64,000 nucleotides of DNA, taken from Microtetraspora fusca. GTDB taxonomy: Bacteria; Actinomycetota; Actinomycetes; Streptosporangiales; Streptosporangiaceae. Location of the stretch: contig NZ_BBYK01000058.1 in assembly GCF_001570365.1 (NCBI RefSeq), forward strand, positions 86,348-150,347, in the 5' to 3' direction. Positions 9,130 through 18,610 of this stretch are shown here, piece after piece; within the stretch, counting starts at the first letter, position 1; every line of letters begins with the position of its first letter. The notes under the pieces were generated by a model that saw nothing but the letters and a program-made list of their open reading frames with translations, made no database searches and was not told the origin of the DNA. Made by a program: the position numbers and the translations under genes.

Positions 9130-9263
9130 TTCGACCGCTGAGTCCGCGTCGTCGCGGAGCCGGGGACCCACCATCACTCTGGGGTGAATCGGTACAGCCG
9201 TGCCGTAGGGCGACTTCCACGCCCGAACCCGTCAGCTAACCCGGTAGGCGGCTTGGAAGTAAG
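9130..9263 (+). ncRNA. ydaO/yuaA-type c-di-AMP riboswitch
   Basis: The conserved core is readable: GGAGCCGGGGACCCA (9156-9170), GGGGTGAATCGG (9181-9192), GTAGGGCGACTTCC, then CCCGAACCCGTCAGCTAACC (9222-9241) and GGTAGGCGG (9243-9251). These are the hallmark blocks of the ydaO-yuaA aptamer. In actinomycetes this class precedes cell-wall hydrolase genes, as here. Ligand binding is expected to turn expression off, at transcription or translation. The ends are approximate because the outer P1 helix was not drawn base by base. Confidence 0.9.
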
Positions 9264-9279
9264 GGAGTAGACCCCCGTA

Positions 9280-9942
9280 ATGCGAGCCCCCAAGACCTAT
9301 CTTCGTGCTGCCCTGGTCACCGGAATCCTCGCCGTCTCAAGCGCCGCCGTCCCCGCGACGATGGCCGCGGCCCACGCGGAGACCCTTCCTGCCAGCGCGC
9401 AGGCGGCCAGCGTCAGCCCCCTCATGAAGCAGGCCGCCTCGCTGCCCAAGGTGAGCCCCCAGAAGCTTCTGACCATCGCCCAGAGCCAGGTCGGCGTCAG
9501 TGAGAACGCCAACGGCGGCGGTACCAAGTTCCACGAGTGGTACATGAAGTCGGAGCGGGCGAAGGAGACCGTCGCCCGTGACGGCGGCAGCGTCAACGCC
9601 TACGCCAACGCCCCCTGGTGCGACATGTTCGTCTCCTGGGTCGGCGAGCAGGCGGGCCTGCGCCCCGTCCTCGGCTGGGACGCCTACACCGTCCAGCACG
9701 CCAAGTGGTTCCAGGACAACCACCGCTGGGGCAACACGCCCCAGCCCGGTGCGGTCGTGTTCTTCGACTGGCACGGTGGCAAGGACATCTCCGGCATCGA
9801 CCACGTCGGCTTCGTCATCAAGGACAACGGCGACGGCACCATCAAGACCGTCGAAGGCAACACCGGCAACGGCAAGGTCGAGATCCGCACCCGGCCGATG
9901 ACCCAGGTGACGGGCTTCGGCTACCCCGTCTACACCGCCTGA
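9280..9942 (+). CDS. Secreted CHAP-domain cell-wall hydrolase
   Basis: A 220-aa protein. The N-terminus has Arg/Lys, then a hydrophobic stretch (LRAALVTGILAVSSAAVPA) and an AHA-type cleavage region, so it is exported. The CHAP catalytic pair is visible: C114 in NAPWCDMFVSW and H175 in GIDHVGFV, with VEGN (191-194) supplying the polar residue. Such amidases or endopeptidases cut peptidoglycan cross-bridges and may act in germination or growth. It is directly controlled by the preceding c-di-AMP riboswitch; AAGGGAG lies 13 bp before the ATG. Monocistronic, ended by a perfect hairpin. Confidence 0.9.
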   Translation: MRAPKTYLRAALVTGILAVSSAAVPATMAAAHAETLPASAQAASVSPLMKQAASLPKVSPQKLLTIAQSQVGVSENANGGGTKFHEWYMKSERAKETVARDGGSVNAYANAPWCDMFVSWVGEQAGLRPVLGWDAYTVQHAKWFQDNHRWGNTPQPGAVVFFDWHGGKDISGIDHVGFVIKDNGDGTIKTVEGNTGNGKVEIRTRPMTQVTGFGYPVYTA

Positions 9943-9970
9943 TGTCCGTCTGACAGACGCGACCCCACGG

Positions 9971-9997
9971 ACGCCCCCGGCAGACCGCCGGGGGCGT
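9971..9997 (+). terminator. Perfect 11-bp terminator hairpin after the CHAP gene
   Basis: ACGCCCCCGGC and GCCGGGGGCGT flank an AGACC loop, 29 bp after the stop codon and followed by TCC. Confidence 0.75.
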
Positions 9998-10130
9998 TCC
10001 GCTGTCCGGATCAGGAGACCGCCGAGCGTGTGGGCGAATCCGATCTGAGCCTGCTCCGCGATCAACGGGCCGGCATCACGGGCAGTCGGTGCCGGATTGG
10101 GAACCGTACAGGCAGCCGCAGGGCCCGAGA

Positions 10131-11102
10131 TCATCCGCCATCCGTCGGGTGTTCTGCCGAAATGGTGGCGTGGGTCGCGGCGAAGGCCAGGAGGAGGGTG
10201 GCGGTCCGCGGCGGATCCTCCAGCATGGGCGAGTGTCCGACACCGGGCAGCAACTCGACTCTCGCGCCCGGAACGGCGCGGTATTCGGCGGCGGATGAGG
10301 ACCGCCATCTCTGGTCCTCCTCACCGAAGATCACCAGCAGCGGCTTGCCGAGGGGCGTCAGCCGATCCGGGAGCGCCCGCTGCTCCAGGTAGTCGTCGAC
10401 CGCCTGCGACGTCGTGGTGAGCGCGTGGTAAGTCATGCCGCGCACATCGTCCACGAGCTGTTGTGGGATCTCGTAGCCGCGGCGGCTGAACGCGGTGCCC
10501 AGACCCTGGCGGACAATCGTGTCGGTCCGCAACCGCCACAGCAGTTGTCCGACGACGGGGACGAACAAGAGGCGGCCGACGAACCCGTCCGAGATGAAGG
10601 CGTCCGTGCGGGGCCCGGAGTCGATGAGCGCGAGCGCGGTCACCAGGTCGCGTCGTTGCTCGGCGAGAGCGGTGGCGACCGAGCCACCGGTGGAGTGGCC
10701 GACCACCATGGCCTGCTTCACGCCGAGCCGGTCCAGTGCCTCGCCGACCCGGCGTCCCTGCTCGGGGATCGCATAGCCCCCGCCGGCGGGCTTGGCTGAC
10801 CGGCCGTGTCCGAGCAGGTCGATCCGGATGACGCGATAGGACTTCGCGAGCATCGGAGCCAGCGGTTCCCACCAGTTGGTCGACCCGGCGAGGCCGTGGA
10901 TCAGTACGAGCGCCGGGGCATCGCGGGGGCCGTCCTGGCGCACGTAGACGCTCCCGCCGTCAAGAGGCAGGGTCGAATCTCCCGTGGCCTCGGCGTCCTG
11001 CCGCGACACCACCATCGCGTTCGCCACGAGCAGCCCGACGATCGCGAGGAGGATGGCCGGGCCGATGATGTGGCGCTTCCGGCGGCTTCCCGCGCGTCTC
11101 AT
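10131..11102 (-). CDS. Alpha/beta-fold hydrolase with N-terminal membrane anchor
   Basis: A 323-aa protein. Residues about 10-30 form a single hydrophobic segment after a cluster of Arg/Lys, so the enzyme is probably membrane-anchored with its catalytic domain outside. The fold signature is complete: HGLAGSTNWWEPL (oxyanion loop), GHSTGG (nucleophile elbow), FGEEDQ (acid) and GVGHSPM (catalytic His). Substrate unknown; lipase, esterase and haloperoxidase-like relatives share these motifs. ATG at 11102 is preferred because the MRRAGSRRKR start gives the positive-inside rule. The last ~150 bases overlap no other gene. Confidence 0.85.
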   Translation of the reverse strand: MRRAGSRRKRHIIGPAILLAIVGLLVANAMVVSRQDAEATGDSTLPLDGGSVYVRQDGPRDAPALVLIHGLAGSTNWWEPLAPMLAKSYRVIRIDLLGHGRSAKPAGGGYAIPEQGRRVGEALDRLGVKQAMVVGHSTGGSVATALAEQRRDLVTALALIDSGPRTDAFISDGFVGRLLFVPVVGQLLWRLRTDTIVRQGLGTAFSRRGYEIPQQLVDDVRGMTYHALTTTSQAVDDYLEQRALPDRLTPLGKPLLVIFGEEDQRWRSSSAAEYRAVPGARVELLPGVGHSPMLEDPPRTATLLLAFAATHATISAEHPTDGG

Positions 11103-11424
11103 GCCCGGCTCCCCGTCAGGAGACCGCGGATCGGCGTCGTCCAACCGGCGGGGTTATCGACCCCCGTAGAAGTAGTCATGGGCCCACTGTCGCCGTTCGT
11201 GCCGCCGGTGGATTGGACGAATGTTCCGCGTCAGCCGGCCCGCCAAGCAGGTGGGAACGGCGGTGACCTTGCTCGTCCGCATCAGGGAGTGGAGCGGCTC
11301 GCTCATCGTCAAGGACCGCACGGCCTGAGAAGGCGTATCCGGTCGGCACCGGCCACCCGGTCGTCGGCGGCATCCCCGCGCTACTCGCTGACGGCCACCT
11401 CGTCATGGCCTCGGCCGACAGATC
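11103..11424. other. Gene-free stretch
   Basis: Short open frames occur on both strands but none shows a ribosome site, recognisable motif or consistent third-position bias. No repeat of note was seen apart from the terminator at its right end. Confidence 0.5.
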
Positions 11425-11460
11425 GCCGCGCCGGCCGCCCTTGCGGGCGGCCGGCGCGGC
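11425..11460 (-). terminator. Perfect 16-bp hairpin after the beta-lactamase gene
   Basis: GCCGCGCCGGCCGCCC and its exact complement flank a TTGC loop, three bases beyond the stop codon of the minus-strand beta-lactamase. It is among the strongest hairpins in the window. Confidence 0.8.
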
Positions 11461-11463
11461 GGC

Positions 11464-12429
11464 TCAGGTGAGGACGGAGACGGCCTGGCGTGCGGCTTCG
11501 GCGATCAGTGCGCTCTCCTGCGGGGCGTTGAATCCGCGGCGGTCGGACATGACGGCCAGCACGAGCGAGGCGGCATGCGGCGGCCACACGACGGCGATGT
11601 CGTTGACCCTGCCGTAGTTGCCGGTGCCGGTCTTGTCGGCCACCTTCCATCCCTTGGGCAGCCCGGCGCGGATGCGTTCGCCACCGGTGGTGTTGCGTAC
11701 GAGCCAGTCTTTGAGCAGGGCGCGCTTGTCGGGGGTCAGCGCGTCGCCGAGCACGAGCTTCTGGTAGTCGGACGCGATCGCCCGGGGAGTCGTGGTGTCG
11801 CGCGGGTCCTTCGGGCGATCGCTGTTCAGCTCGGGCTCGTAGTTGTCCATGCGGCTGACGGTGTCTCCCAGCTCCCGCAGGTACGCGGTCAACTTCCGGG
11901 GGCCGCCGATGTCGCGCATCAGCAGGTTCCCGGCCGTGCCGTCGCTGTACCGGATGGCGGCGTCACAGAGTTGCCTGATGGTCATTCCGGTCGCGATGTG
12001 ATTCCGGGTGATCGGCGAGATGGAGTTGACGTCGGCCTCGGTGTACGTGACGCGCGTGTCCAGGTGGCTGAGCGGGTTCCGGTGCAGGACCGCCGCCGCG
12101 GCGAGCGCCTTGAAGGTGGAGCAGAACGCGAACCGCTCGTCCGCGCGGTAGGCGACGGTGATGCCGGTGCCGGTGTCCAGGGCGTACACGCCGAGGCGAG
12201 CGCCGTGCCTGCGTTCGAGCGCCGCGAATCGCGAAACGTCCGGCGACTTGGCAGGGCGGGGAGTCGGGAGCGGGGACGGCTCGGCGGCCCGAGAACCGGT
12301 GGAGGGGCGACTGGGCGCCGGGGACGACGCGGACGCCGAGCGGTCACCTGCGTCGCACCCCGCCACCGGCAGGAGAGCCGCGGCCACCAGCAAAGCGCGG
12401 CGCGACAGGCCGGACTGCTCCTCGGACAT
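11464..12429 (-). CDS. Class A beta-lactamase, lipoprotein/Tat-type signal
   Basis: 321 aa. The active-site motifs are complete: STFK (104-107) with nucleophile Ser and Lys, SDG (162-164, as in mycobacterial BlaC, instead of SDN), EPELN (198-202) with the general-base Glu, and KTG (266-268). The N-terminus has a twin arginine (SRRALLVAAALLP) and a lipobox LPVAGC with Cys25, so it is probably a Tat-exported lipoprotein. A Pro/Ser-rich linker (about 30-62) joins the anchor to the enzyme. Hydrolyses beta-lactams outside the membrane. No BlaI/BlaR genes or operator are nearby, so expression may be constitutive. Confidence 0.92.
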   Translation of the reverse strand: MSEEQSGLSRRALLVAAALLPVAGCDAGDRSASASSPAPSRPSTGSRAAEPSPLPTPRPAKSPDVSRFAALERRHGARLGVYALDTGTGITVAYRADERFAFCSTFKALAAAAVLHRNPLSHLDTRVTYTEADVNSISPITRNHIATGMTIRQLCDAAIRYSDGTAGNLLMRDIGGPRKLTAYLRELGDTVSRMDNYEPELNSDRPKDPRDTTTPRAIASDYQKLVLGDALTPDKRALLKDWLVRNTTGGERIRAGLPKGWKVADKTGTGNYGRVNDIAVVWPPHAASLVLAVMSDRRGFNAPQESALIAEAARQAVSVLT

Positions 12430-12725
12430 TCGGTGGTACCTGCTTTCGCTCGCCCAGGCTTCTGCACGATCTCCGTTGGATCGGATGCCGCCCAGCAGAC
12501 CAGAGCCGATCACGCGATGTCCAATATTGCCGTCGGTTCCGAATCGATCGGGGAATCAATATCGCGGCCGGTCAGACGGTATGCGGCGACCGGTGAGGTG
12601 ATACGAAAGTCGCGGCTCACACGTCTTCGGTCGCGGACAAGGCCGTCGAAACGGCGACTTCCGGCGGAGTGAGGAGCGTCCGCGGGCCGATCCGCCGCCT
12701 CGCTGCGGCCTCCTAGCGTTGCCCC

Positions 12726-12956
12726 ATGCGTCATGCCGTCCAACTCTTCGGGCTCTATCTGGTCGTCGCGGGCATCAGCGGAACGATCGACCGCCTCGCC
12801 GCGCAGCCGGTGATGGGCGCGTTCCTCAACTTCTTCAACCGCGTCATCGTCCCGCGGGTGGACCTGTTCACCGGGTACGAGGTCTACGCGAACCTGGGGC
12901 TGGCGCTCCTCGGCGGCGTCATCATCGTCGCGGCGGACCGTCCCGGGAAGGCCTGA
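12726..12956 (+). CDS. Small membrane protein, unknown
   Basis: 76 aa with two hydrophobic stretches (LFGLYLVVAGISG near the N-terminus and NLGLALLGGVIIVAA near the C-terminus) separated by a polar middle (TIDRLAAQPVMG ... PRVDLFTGYEVYA). No family recognised. Codon third positions are strongly G/C, which supports coding. No clear ribosome site precedes the ATG. It is divergent from the beta-lactamase across about 300 bp that hold no other gene. Confidence 0.55.
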   Translation: MRHAVQLFGLYLVVAGISGTIDRLAAQPVMGAFLNFFNRVIVPRVDLFTGYEVYANLGLALLGGVIIVAADRPGKA

Positions 12957-12996
12957 CCAGGCCGGTCGGCGTTTGCCGCACTCCCCCGCGTGCGCT

Positions 12997-13022
12997 TTAA
13001 TAAATGAACAGCCATTTATTAA
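12997..13022. promoter_or_regulatory. AT-rich inverted repeat upstream of the SDR gene
   Basis: TTAATAAATG and CATTTATTAA, perfectly complementary over 10 bp, flank AACAGC. In such GC-rich DNA this palindrome stands out, and size and spacing suit a TetR-family operator. It lies 119 bp before the SDR start. No TetR gene is adjacent, so the regulator would act from elsewhere. Confidence 0.55.
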
Positions 13023-13140
13023 TAACGAACGGTCTCCCCTGGGCGCTCGGACGCGAGGGCGCGCTCGACGAGCGGTTCGGGAAGGAGATCCGCGGCGTGC
13101 TGTCCCCTCACACCCCTGCCACCCCGGATCTGGAGGAATC

Positions 13141-14055
13141 ATGACGAATGCCCAAGCCCGACCCCTCGCTGGGAAAGTGGCCCTGGTCGCCGGCGGTACC
13201 CGAGGCGGAGGGCGCGGCATCGCCGTCGAACTCGGGGCCGCCGGCGCGACCGTGTACGTCACCGGCCGGAGCAGCGCGGCCGGGCGCTCGGAGATGGACC
13301 GCGCGGAGACGGTCGAGGAGACCGCCGAGCGGGTCGCCCGCGCGGGCGGCGTGGGCATCCCGGTCCGGACCGACCACAGCCGCCCCGAGGAGGTCCGCGC
13401 CCTGGTCGACCGGATCGCCTCCGAGCAGGACGGGCGGCTGGACATCCTGGTGAACTGCGTGTGGGGAGGCGATCCCCTGACCGACTGGGAGCACCCGCTG
13501 TGGGAGCAGGACCTGGACACCGGCCTGCGGCTGCTGCGCCAGGCCGTGGAGACCCACGTGATCACCAGCCGGTACGCGCTGCCGCTGATGGTGGCCCGCC
13601 GCGGCGGCCTGGTCGTCGAGGTCACCGACGGCAACACGGCCCGCTATCGCGGATCGTTCTTCTACGACCTGGCGAAGTCGGCGGTGATCCGCCTCGCCGT
13701 CGCGCAGGCGGCCGAGCTGAAGCCGTACGGCGTCGCGGCGGTCGCGATCACGCCCGGCTTCCTCCGCTCGGAGGCCGTGCTCGACCACTTCGGGGTCACC
13801 GAGGACACCTGGCGGGACGGCGCGGCGAAGGACCCGAACTTCGCCCACTCCGAGAGTCCGGCGTACCTGGGCCGGGCGGTCGCGGCGCTGGCCGCCGACC
13901 CGGACATCATGCGCAAGACCGGGCGGGCGCTCGCGACCTGGGGCTTGTACAAGGAGTACGGCTTCACCGACGCGGACGGGACGCAGCCCGACTTCGCCGC
14001 GTACTGGGCGGCCGCACTGGAAGCCGAGCACGGCCCGCTGGGCGAGCCGCTCTGA
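13141..14055 (+). CDS. Short-chain dehydrogenase/reductase (SDR)
   Basis: 304 aa. The cofactor loop reads VALVAGGTRGGGRGIAVELG, a TGxxxGxG variant with an extra glycine. DILVNCVWGGDP replaces the usual NNAG. The catalytic pair is FFYDLAKSA (YxxxK), with ITPGFLRSEAV after it. The length and the C-terminal region (GLYKEYGFTDADGTQPDF) fit a distinct actinomycete SDR subgroup. GGAGGAATC directly before ATG sets the start. Substrate unknown. An AT-rich palindrome upstream suggests repressor control. The 3' end is convergent with a broken MFS gene. Confidence 0.88.
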   Translation: MTNAQARPLAGKVALVAGGTRGGGRGIAVELGAAGATVYVTGRSSAAGRSEMDRAETVEETAERVARAGGVGIPVRTDHSRPEEVRALVDRIASEQDGRLDILVNCVWGGDPLTDWEHPLWEQDLDTGLRLLRQAVETHVITSRYALPLMVARRGGLVVEVTDGNTARYRGSFFYDLAKSAVIRLAVAQAAELKPYGVAAVAITPGFLRSEAVLDHFGVTEDTWRDGAAKDPNFAHSESPAYLGRAVAALAADPDIMRKTGRALATWGLYKEYGFTDADGTQPDFAAYWAAALEAEHGPLGEPL

Positions 14056-14236
14056 CACCGCCCGCCGTCTAAGGCGTGCTCCGCCAAGTCATATGGCGGA
14101 TGGGCTCCCCGATCATGACGCTTCGGCAGAAGTGGCGCGCTCAGCGCCGGGGCCGCGTACCGTCCGTCCTGGTACGCGGCCCGGCCGGCGCACCTTGTGG
14201 GTGAACGCCGTGAGGACTCCGGGGTCGGTATGTCGG

Positions 14237-15431
14237 CTACGGCCGACGGCGTGAGATCGCCCGGTCGAGCAGAACGGCCGGCACCGTGACCGCCGCCAGC
14301 CCCGCCCCCAATCCACGCGACGGACGTGATGCCGGCGCCCGCGTTCAGGGCGACCCCGGCGAGCGCGGGGACGAGGCTGATGCCGAGCTGGAACGCGGAG
14401 ACGGTGGTGGCCCCGGCGAGCGTCGGCGCCTCCGACGCGATGGTGAACACCCGCCCGTAGATGGCCGGGTTCAGTACGAATCCGGCGATCCCGAGCGCCA
14501 GGACGAGGGGTACGACGGCCGACGCGTACGGGGCGAGGACCGCGAGCAGCACCGAGGCGGCCGCTATCCCGATCGCTCCGACCAGCAGCGCGTGGGTGGG
14601 CCGCCGATCGGCGATCCGGCCTCCGATGGAGAGGCCGATGAAGGCGCCGACGCCGAACAGCACGAGGATCGCGGGCACCCAGACGGCGGGGATGCCGGTG
14701 ACGTCGGTCAGGAACGCCGCCAGGTAGTTGAACGAGATCATGTAGGCGGCGGTGCTGAGGAGGGTGGCCGCGTAGACGACCCAGAGTTGCGGCCGTCGCA
14801 TGGTGCGCAGCTCGCCCCGTACGCTCGGCTCGGTCCTCGCGCCTGTCGCGGGCAGCGCGAGCAGGACCAGGACCGCGCCGAGGACGGTGAGGGCGGCCAC
14901 GCCCCAGAACCCGCCCCGCCATCCGGTGAAGTAGCTGAGCATCGCTCCGGCCGGACCGCCGGCGATCATGGCGAGGCTGAGGCCGCTGACCACGACGCCG
15001 GAGGCGCGCGCGGTGCGGTCGGGGGTGACGAGGCTGATCGCGGTGACCGCCGCGACCGCCCAGTACCCCGCGTACGCGAGACCGCAGACGAAGCGGGTGG
15101 CCAGCAGCACCACGTAGCTGTCCGTGAGCAGGCCGATCGCCAGGGAGGCGGCGAAGACGGCCTGGGTGGCCACCAGCGTGGTGCGGCGCGGCCAGCGCAG
15201 CGTCAGGATGGCCAGGGGCGGCCCGCCGATGACCACCCCGACGGCGAACGCCGAGATCAGCGCGCCGGCGGAGGACAACGAGATCTGGAGATCCTCCGCG
15301 ATCGCCGGCAGGACCCCGGCGAGCAGGAACTCCGCGCTGCCCATGGCGAACAGGCTGAACGCGAGCAGGTAGACGCCGAACGGCAGCCTCCCACGGGAGG
15401 CCGGCGCCCGCTGTGCGGTTTCGACGCTCAC
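14237..15431 (-). pseudogene. MFS transporter (DHA1, 12-TM) with single-base frameshift near its 3' end
   Basis: Residues 1-375 read as a normal DHA1 exporter: FALLAF-like TM1 (GVYLLAFSLFAMGSAEFLL), motif A region GGPPLAILTLRWPRRT, and motif C-like VSGLSLAMIAGGPAGAML. At a run of five G on the coding strand (plus 14305-14309) the frame slips. Dropping one base restores a normal C-terminus, LAAVTVPAVLLDRAISRRRP, ending at 14237; without correction the frame runs into antisense of the SDR gene. Only about 20 residues are affected, so this may be a sequencing error in a homopolymer and the protein may be functional. Confidence 0.8.
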
Positions 15432-15618
15432 CGCCGCCCGCCCCCGCGGCTCGGACCGGTCGCGCCCGCGTTTATGACCTCTACATCACGATGTCTCTGC
15501 ATCGTCGTCACCTCCGCCCGGGACTGTGACATCCGCGGTGGGCGAAGCGGAACATTCGTTGCCGAAACCGGGACGTCCGGGGCGGCCCTGTGTGCACGGC
15601 CGGCCGGTCCCCCTCCCG

Positions 15619-16241
15619 TCAGACCCGGGAGGCGACGCCGGCCAGCCGGTCCCCCAGGGAACTTCGCCGGTACAGGACCTGCCGTCCGTCGCGCGCCCGC
15701 GTGACCAGACCCGTGGCGTACAGCACCCGCAGGTGTTGGGAGACGGCGCTCGGCGTCACTCTGAGGCGGCGGGCGAGTTCGACCGTGGGCAGCGGCTCTT
15801 CGAGGAGGCGGAGCAGCCTCGCTCTGGGCGCGCCGAGAAGCGACACGAGGGCGGGCTCGTCGGTGGCGGGCGCCGCTGTCCAGAGGGTCGCCACTCCACG
15901 GCTGGGATAGACCAGCGACGGAGGTTCCTCGGGGCTGAGCGGAGGCGCGGGCTTGTGCGCGGAACACGGACGGCATGAGCAACAGACCTCGACCGGTCGC
16001 CGCCACGCGGTGATGGCTGATCATCTTGTCGATGTGCAGCACGCCGTCGTGCCAGCGCAGGCTCAGGTGCATTCCGGCGAACAGCGGCCAGTTGCCGCGC
16101 GCGGTACGTCATGTCGGCTTCCAGCACGAGGCGCATCTGCGGCCACATCGGCTTGACGGCGATCTCCCAGTACTGCCGGAGAAGTTCGCAGACGGCGTCG
16201 CGGAGGCGGACGACGGACGCGTCGTCGGCGGTGGCGTCACG
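15619..16241 (-). pseudogene. ArsR-like regulator (DUF5937-type), N-truncated and frameshifted
   Basis: Three consecutive pieces in three frames fit one protein. The first is RLRDAVCELLRQYWEIAVKP (about 16208 downward). The second contains MHLSLRWHDGVLHID and GRGLLLMPSVF (from 16072). The third is a C-terminal winged helix, ELARRLRVTPSAVSQHLRVL with VTRARDGRQVLYRRS, ending at 15619. Frame changes fall near 16090 and 15950. The family normally has about 330 residues, so the N-terminal third is also lost. The MFS gene at 14237-15431 downstream is a plausible former partner. Family naming is from remembered domain layout. Confidence 0.65.
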
Positions 16242-16261
16242 GTCACGACCGCGTCCTCCCG

Positions 16262-16435
16262 CCGGCCGTACCTGTCGCTCCTGGCCGAACCACTGCGCCT
16301 GTTGCGCACCGAACCGGACCTGCGCCGGTCCTGCCTCTACCAGGCGGCCGTCTTCGCCGGGTTCTCCGCCGCGTGGACCTGCCTGGCGCTTCTGCTCACC
16401 GGTCCCGACTACGGCCTGGGAGCCGAGACCGCACA
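16262..16435 (+). pseudogene. Internal fragment of an MFS transporter
   Basis: About 58 codons read PYLSLLAEPLRLLRTEP and then AAVFAGFSAAWTCLALLLTG, the linker and TM7 region of a Bcr/CflA-like MFS exporter. Both ends are broken: the left end abuts the decayed ArsR remnant at about 16250, and after 16435 the frame continues into unrelated sequence. There is no start codon or ribosome site. Confidence 0.6.
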
Positions 16436-16512
16436 GGGCATCCCTCAACGGGCGCCACTGGAATGCGAGAAACGGGCCGCGGCCCAGGCCAAGGACAATC
16501 CGGCCGATCTGA

Positions 16513-16898
<386 letters not shown>

Positions 16899-16899
<1 letters not shown>

Positions 16900-17186
16900 C
16901 AGTCCTCCGGTTGGTCGCGCCTGATCCACCGCTCGGCGATGTGCTCCAGCGGTGCCGTGTTCAGGTCATGAAACTTGTAGCGTCCCTCCCGCCGGCTCTC
17001 GACCAGGCCGGAGGCTTCCAGCACGGCAAGGTGCTGGGAGACGGCCTGGCGCGACAAGCCGAGCTGGTGCTTCATGCTCAGCCGGGCGCAGATCTCGAAC
17101 AGGGTCTGCCCCGACCGCTCGGCGAGTTCGTCGAGGATCTTCCTGCGGGTGGGGTCGGCCAAGGCTTTGAAGACGTCTTCGGCCAT
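16899..17186 (-). CDS. ArsR-family transcriptional regulator
   Basis: A 95-aa winged-helix protein: MAEDVFKALADPTRRKILD is the standard ArsR opening and LSRQAVSQHLAVLEASGLV the recognition helix, with ESRREGRYKFHDLN as the wing. No cysteine pair of the ArsR/SmtB metal sites is visible, so the effector is probably not a soft metal via the classic site. It is first gene of an operon with the VOC gene, and a perfect palindrome lies 10 bp upstream of its ATG, indicating autorepression. Confidence 0.9.
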
Positions 17187-17195
17187 GCCCCCACT

Positions 17196-17219
17196 ATAGG
17201 CAAGTGTCCACTTGCCTAT
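17196..17219. promoter_or_regulatory. Perfect ArsR operator palindrome
   Basis: ATAGGCAAGTG and CACTTGCCTAT are exact complements around a TC centre. An additional AAGTG half-site follows at 17221-17225. Position just upstream of the ArsR start is as expected for autoregulation. Confidence 0.75.
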
Positions 17220-17418
17220 CAAGTGAAGACACAGGTGGCTGACAACGTCGATGACACGACCGGCTTCGGCAGCGCGGTGAGCCGCTGCGCCGGCAGGTGG
17301 CCCCGTCGCCGATACCACCGCATCCCCTCGTAGTCCCCCACACGGACCTTGACCATCGCGAGCACACAACCGCTCGCCCGGAGACGTCCGCCCATGGTTG
17401 TCGGTGACGGCTGTCAGG

Positions 17419-18355
17419 ATGGCCCGCATGACGATCACGGGGAACAGCACGCCGGCGGCCCAGGCCGCCGACCTCGCGCACGCCATGCTGACGGGTCCGG
17501 AGACACGTCTGGTCAGGAGGTCGCCACGATCCTCACCCATGAGCCGGATGCGGATCTCGTGCGCCGCCGGGAGGCGTTCCGGCCAGTGTACGAGGCGATC
17601 GTGGCACGCGTCGGCCAGCCCACGCTGCTCGGCGGCACCGCCTACGGGCCGAGCGTCCGCTGGTGCACGCGGGAGCGGATCCTCCTGCTGTCGGGCGATC
17701 ACCGGCACGCGGCACTGTCGGCTCATGAGGCCCATACCTTCGCCAAACAGGAATGGTTCCCTTCGACACCACACCCCATAGCCGTCCGGACGGCACGCAC
17801 GGCTTCGGGGACATGCCGTACACGTGGCAACTCGACCGTGGTGGCCCCGGCGTCGCACCCACATTCACCCACGACGGGAAGCCGATCGCCGAAACGTGGG
17901 AGCACGCCCAGAGCGCATTCGAGCTGATGCTCGCCTCATGGGCCGAGCAGATCCCGGTGCAGGCGCCGGGCGACTGGGTCGGCTTCAAACTGCGCGCCTC
18001 GCGCGACTGGCAGCGCGACATGATCATCTCCTACACCCACGGAGACCGGGGCCGCGAGTTCCGCGCCGCGGTCCCCGACCGGGACAGCCGTCAGACGCCG
18101 GAGCGGGCGGTCCAGATGCGCGAGCGCGGCTGGCGCATACTGGATCAGCATCAGTGGTGGCGCATCGAGTTGCCCGAGACGGATCCGCAGTCTCCCGCGG
18201 AGATCGCACGAGTGGTCATCGCGGACGTTCGGGCGCGTGGGGCAACGTGCCCAGACGAGCTGACCGCATGGGACATCAGCGCGGGTGATGACGGAGAGCT
18301 GTGGGCCCCGGGCCTCGGAGTGCTGACCCACCCCTCCCGAGGGGAGCACTACTGA
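17419..18355 (+). pseudogene. Hypothetical protein gene broken by frameshifts
   Basis: Three frames read on from each other. The first piece starts MARMTITGNSTPAAQAADLA. The second contains EVATILTHEPDADLVRRREA and TLLGGTAYGPSVRW up to FAKQEWF. The third resumes PFDTTPHSRPDGTHGFGDMP and runs to HPSRGEHY. Shifts occur near 17500 and at a CCC run (17759-17761), where one extra C would restore the frame. No domain was recognised. Two repeated layouts (VYEAIVARVGQ and FELMLASWAEQI) give it the look of a cytosolic globular protein. Either real decay or base-calling errors. Confidence 0.5.
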
Positions 18356-18610
18356 ACGCGCAGCAAGGCAGCAGTCGGCCGCGGACCGACCGCCACCTGA
18401 ATCTGCCGACCTGCCGATAACCGGAGGCCGGGGACGCTGTCGGCGCAGGCCGGGCTGGGCCCGCCGGCCGAATTCTCCGGTTACGTGAAGTTCCTGTATC
18501 TTGTTGATCGTAAGGTGCAGCGCTCGTTCACGGGCGCGTCGGGACATTCGGTCGGCACGACAGCCTCAGTACAGGCTGTCTGGACCTCTCAGTGGAGAGT
18601 GTGCCCCGCC

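Noticed and set aside
14286..15704. Plus-strand 472-codon frame opposite the MFS gene
   Set aside because: Shadow of the MFS coding strand, rich in Gly/Arg/Asp without domain features.
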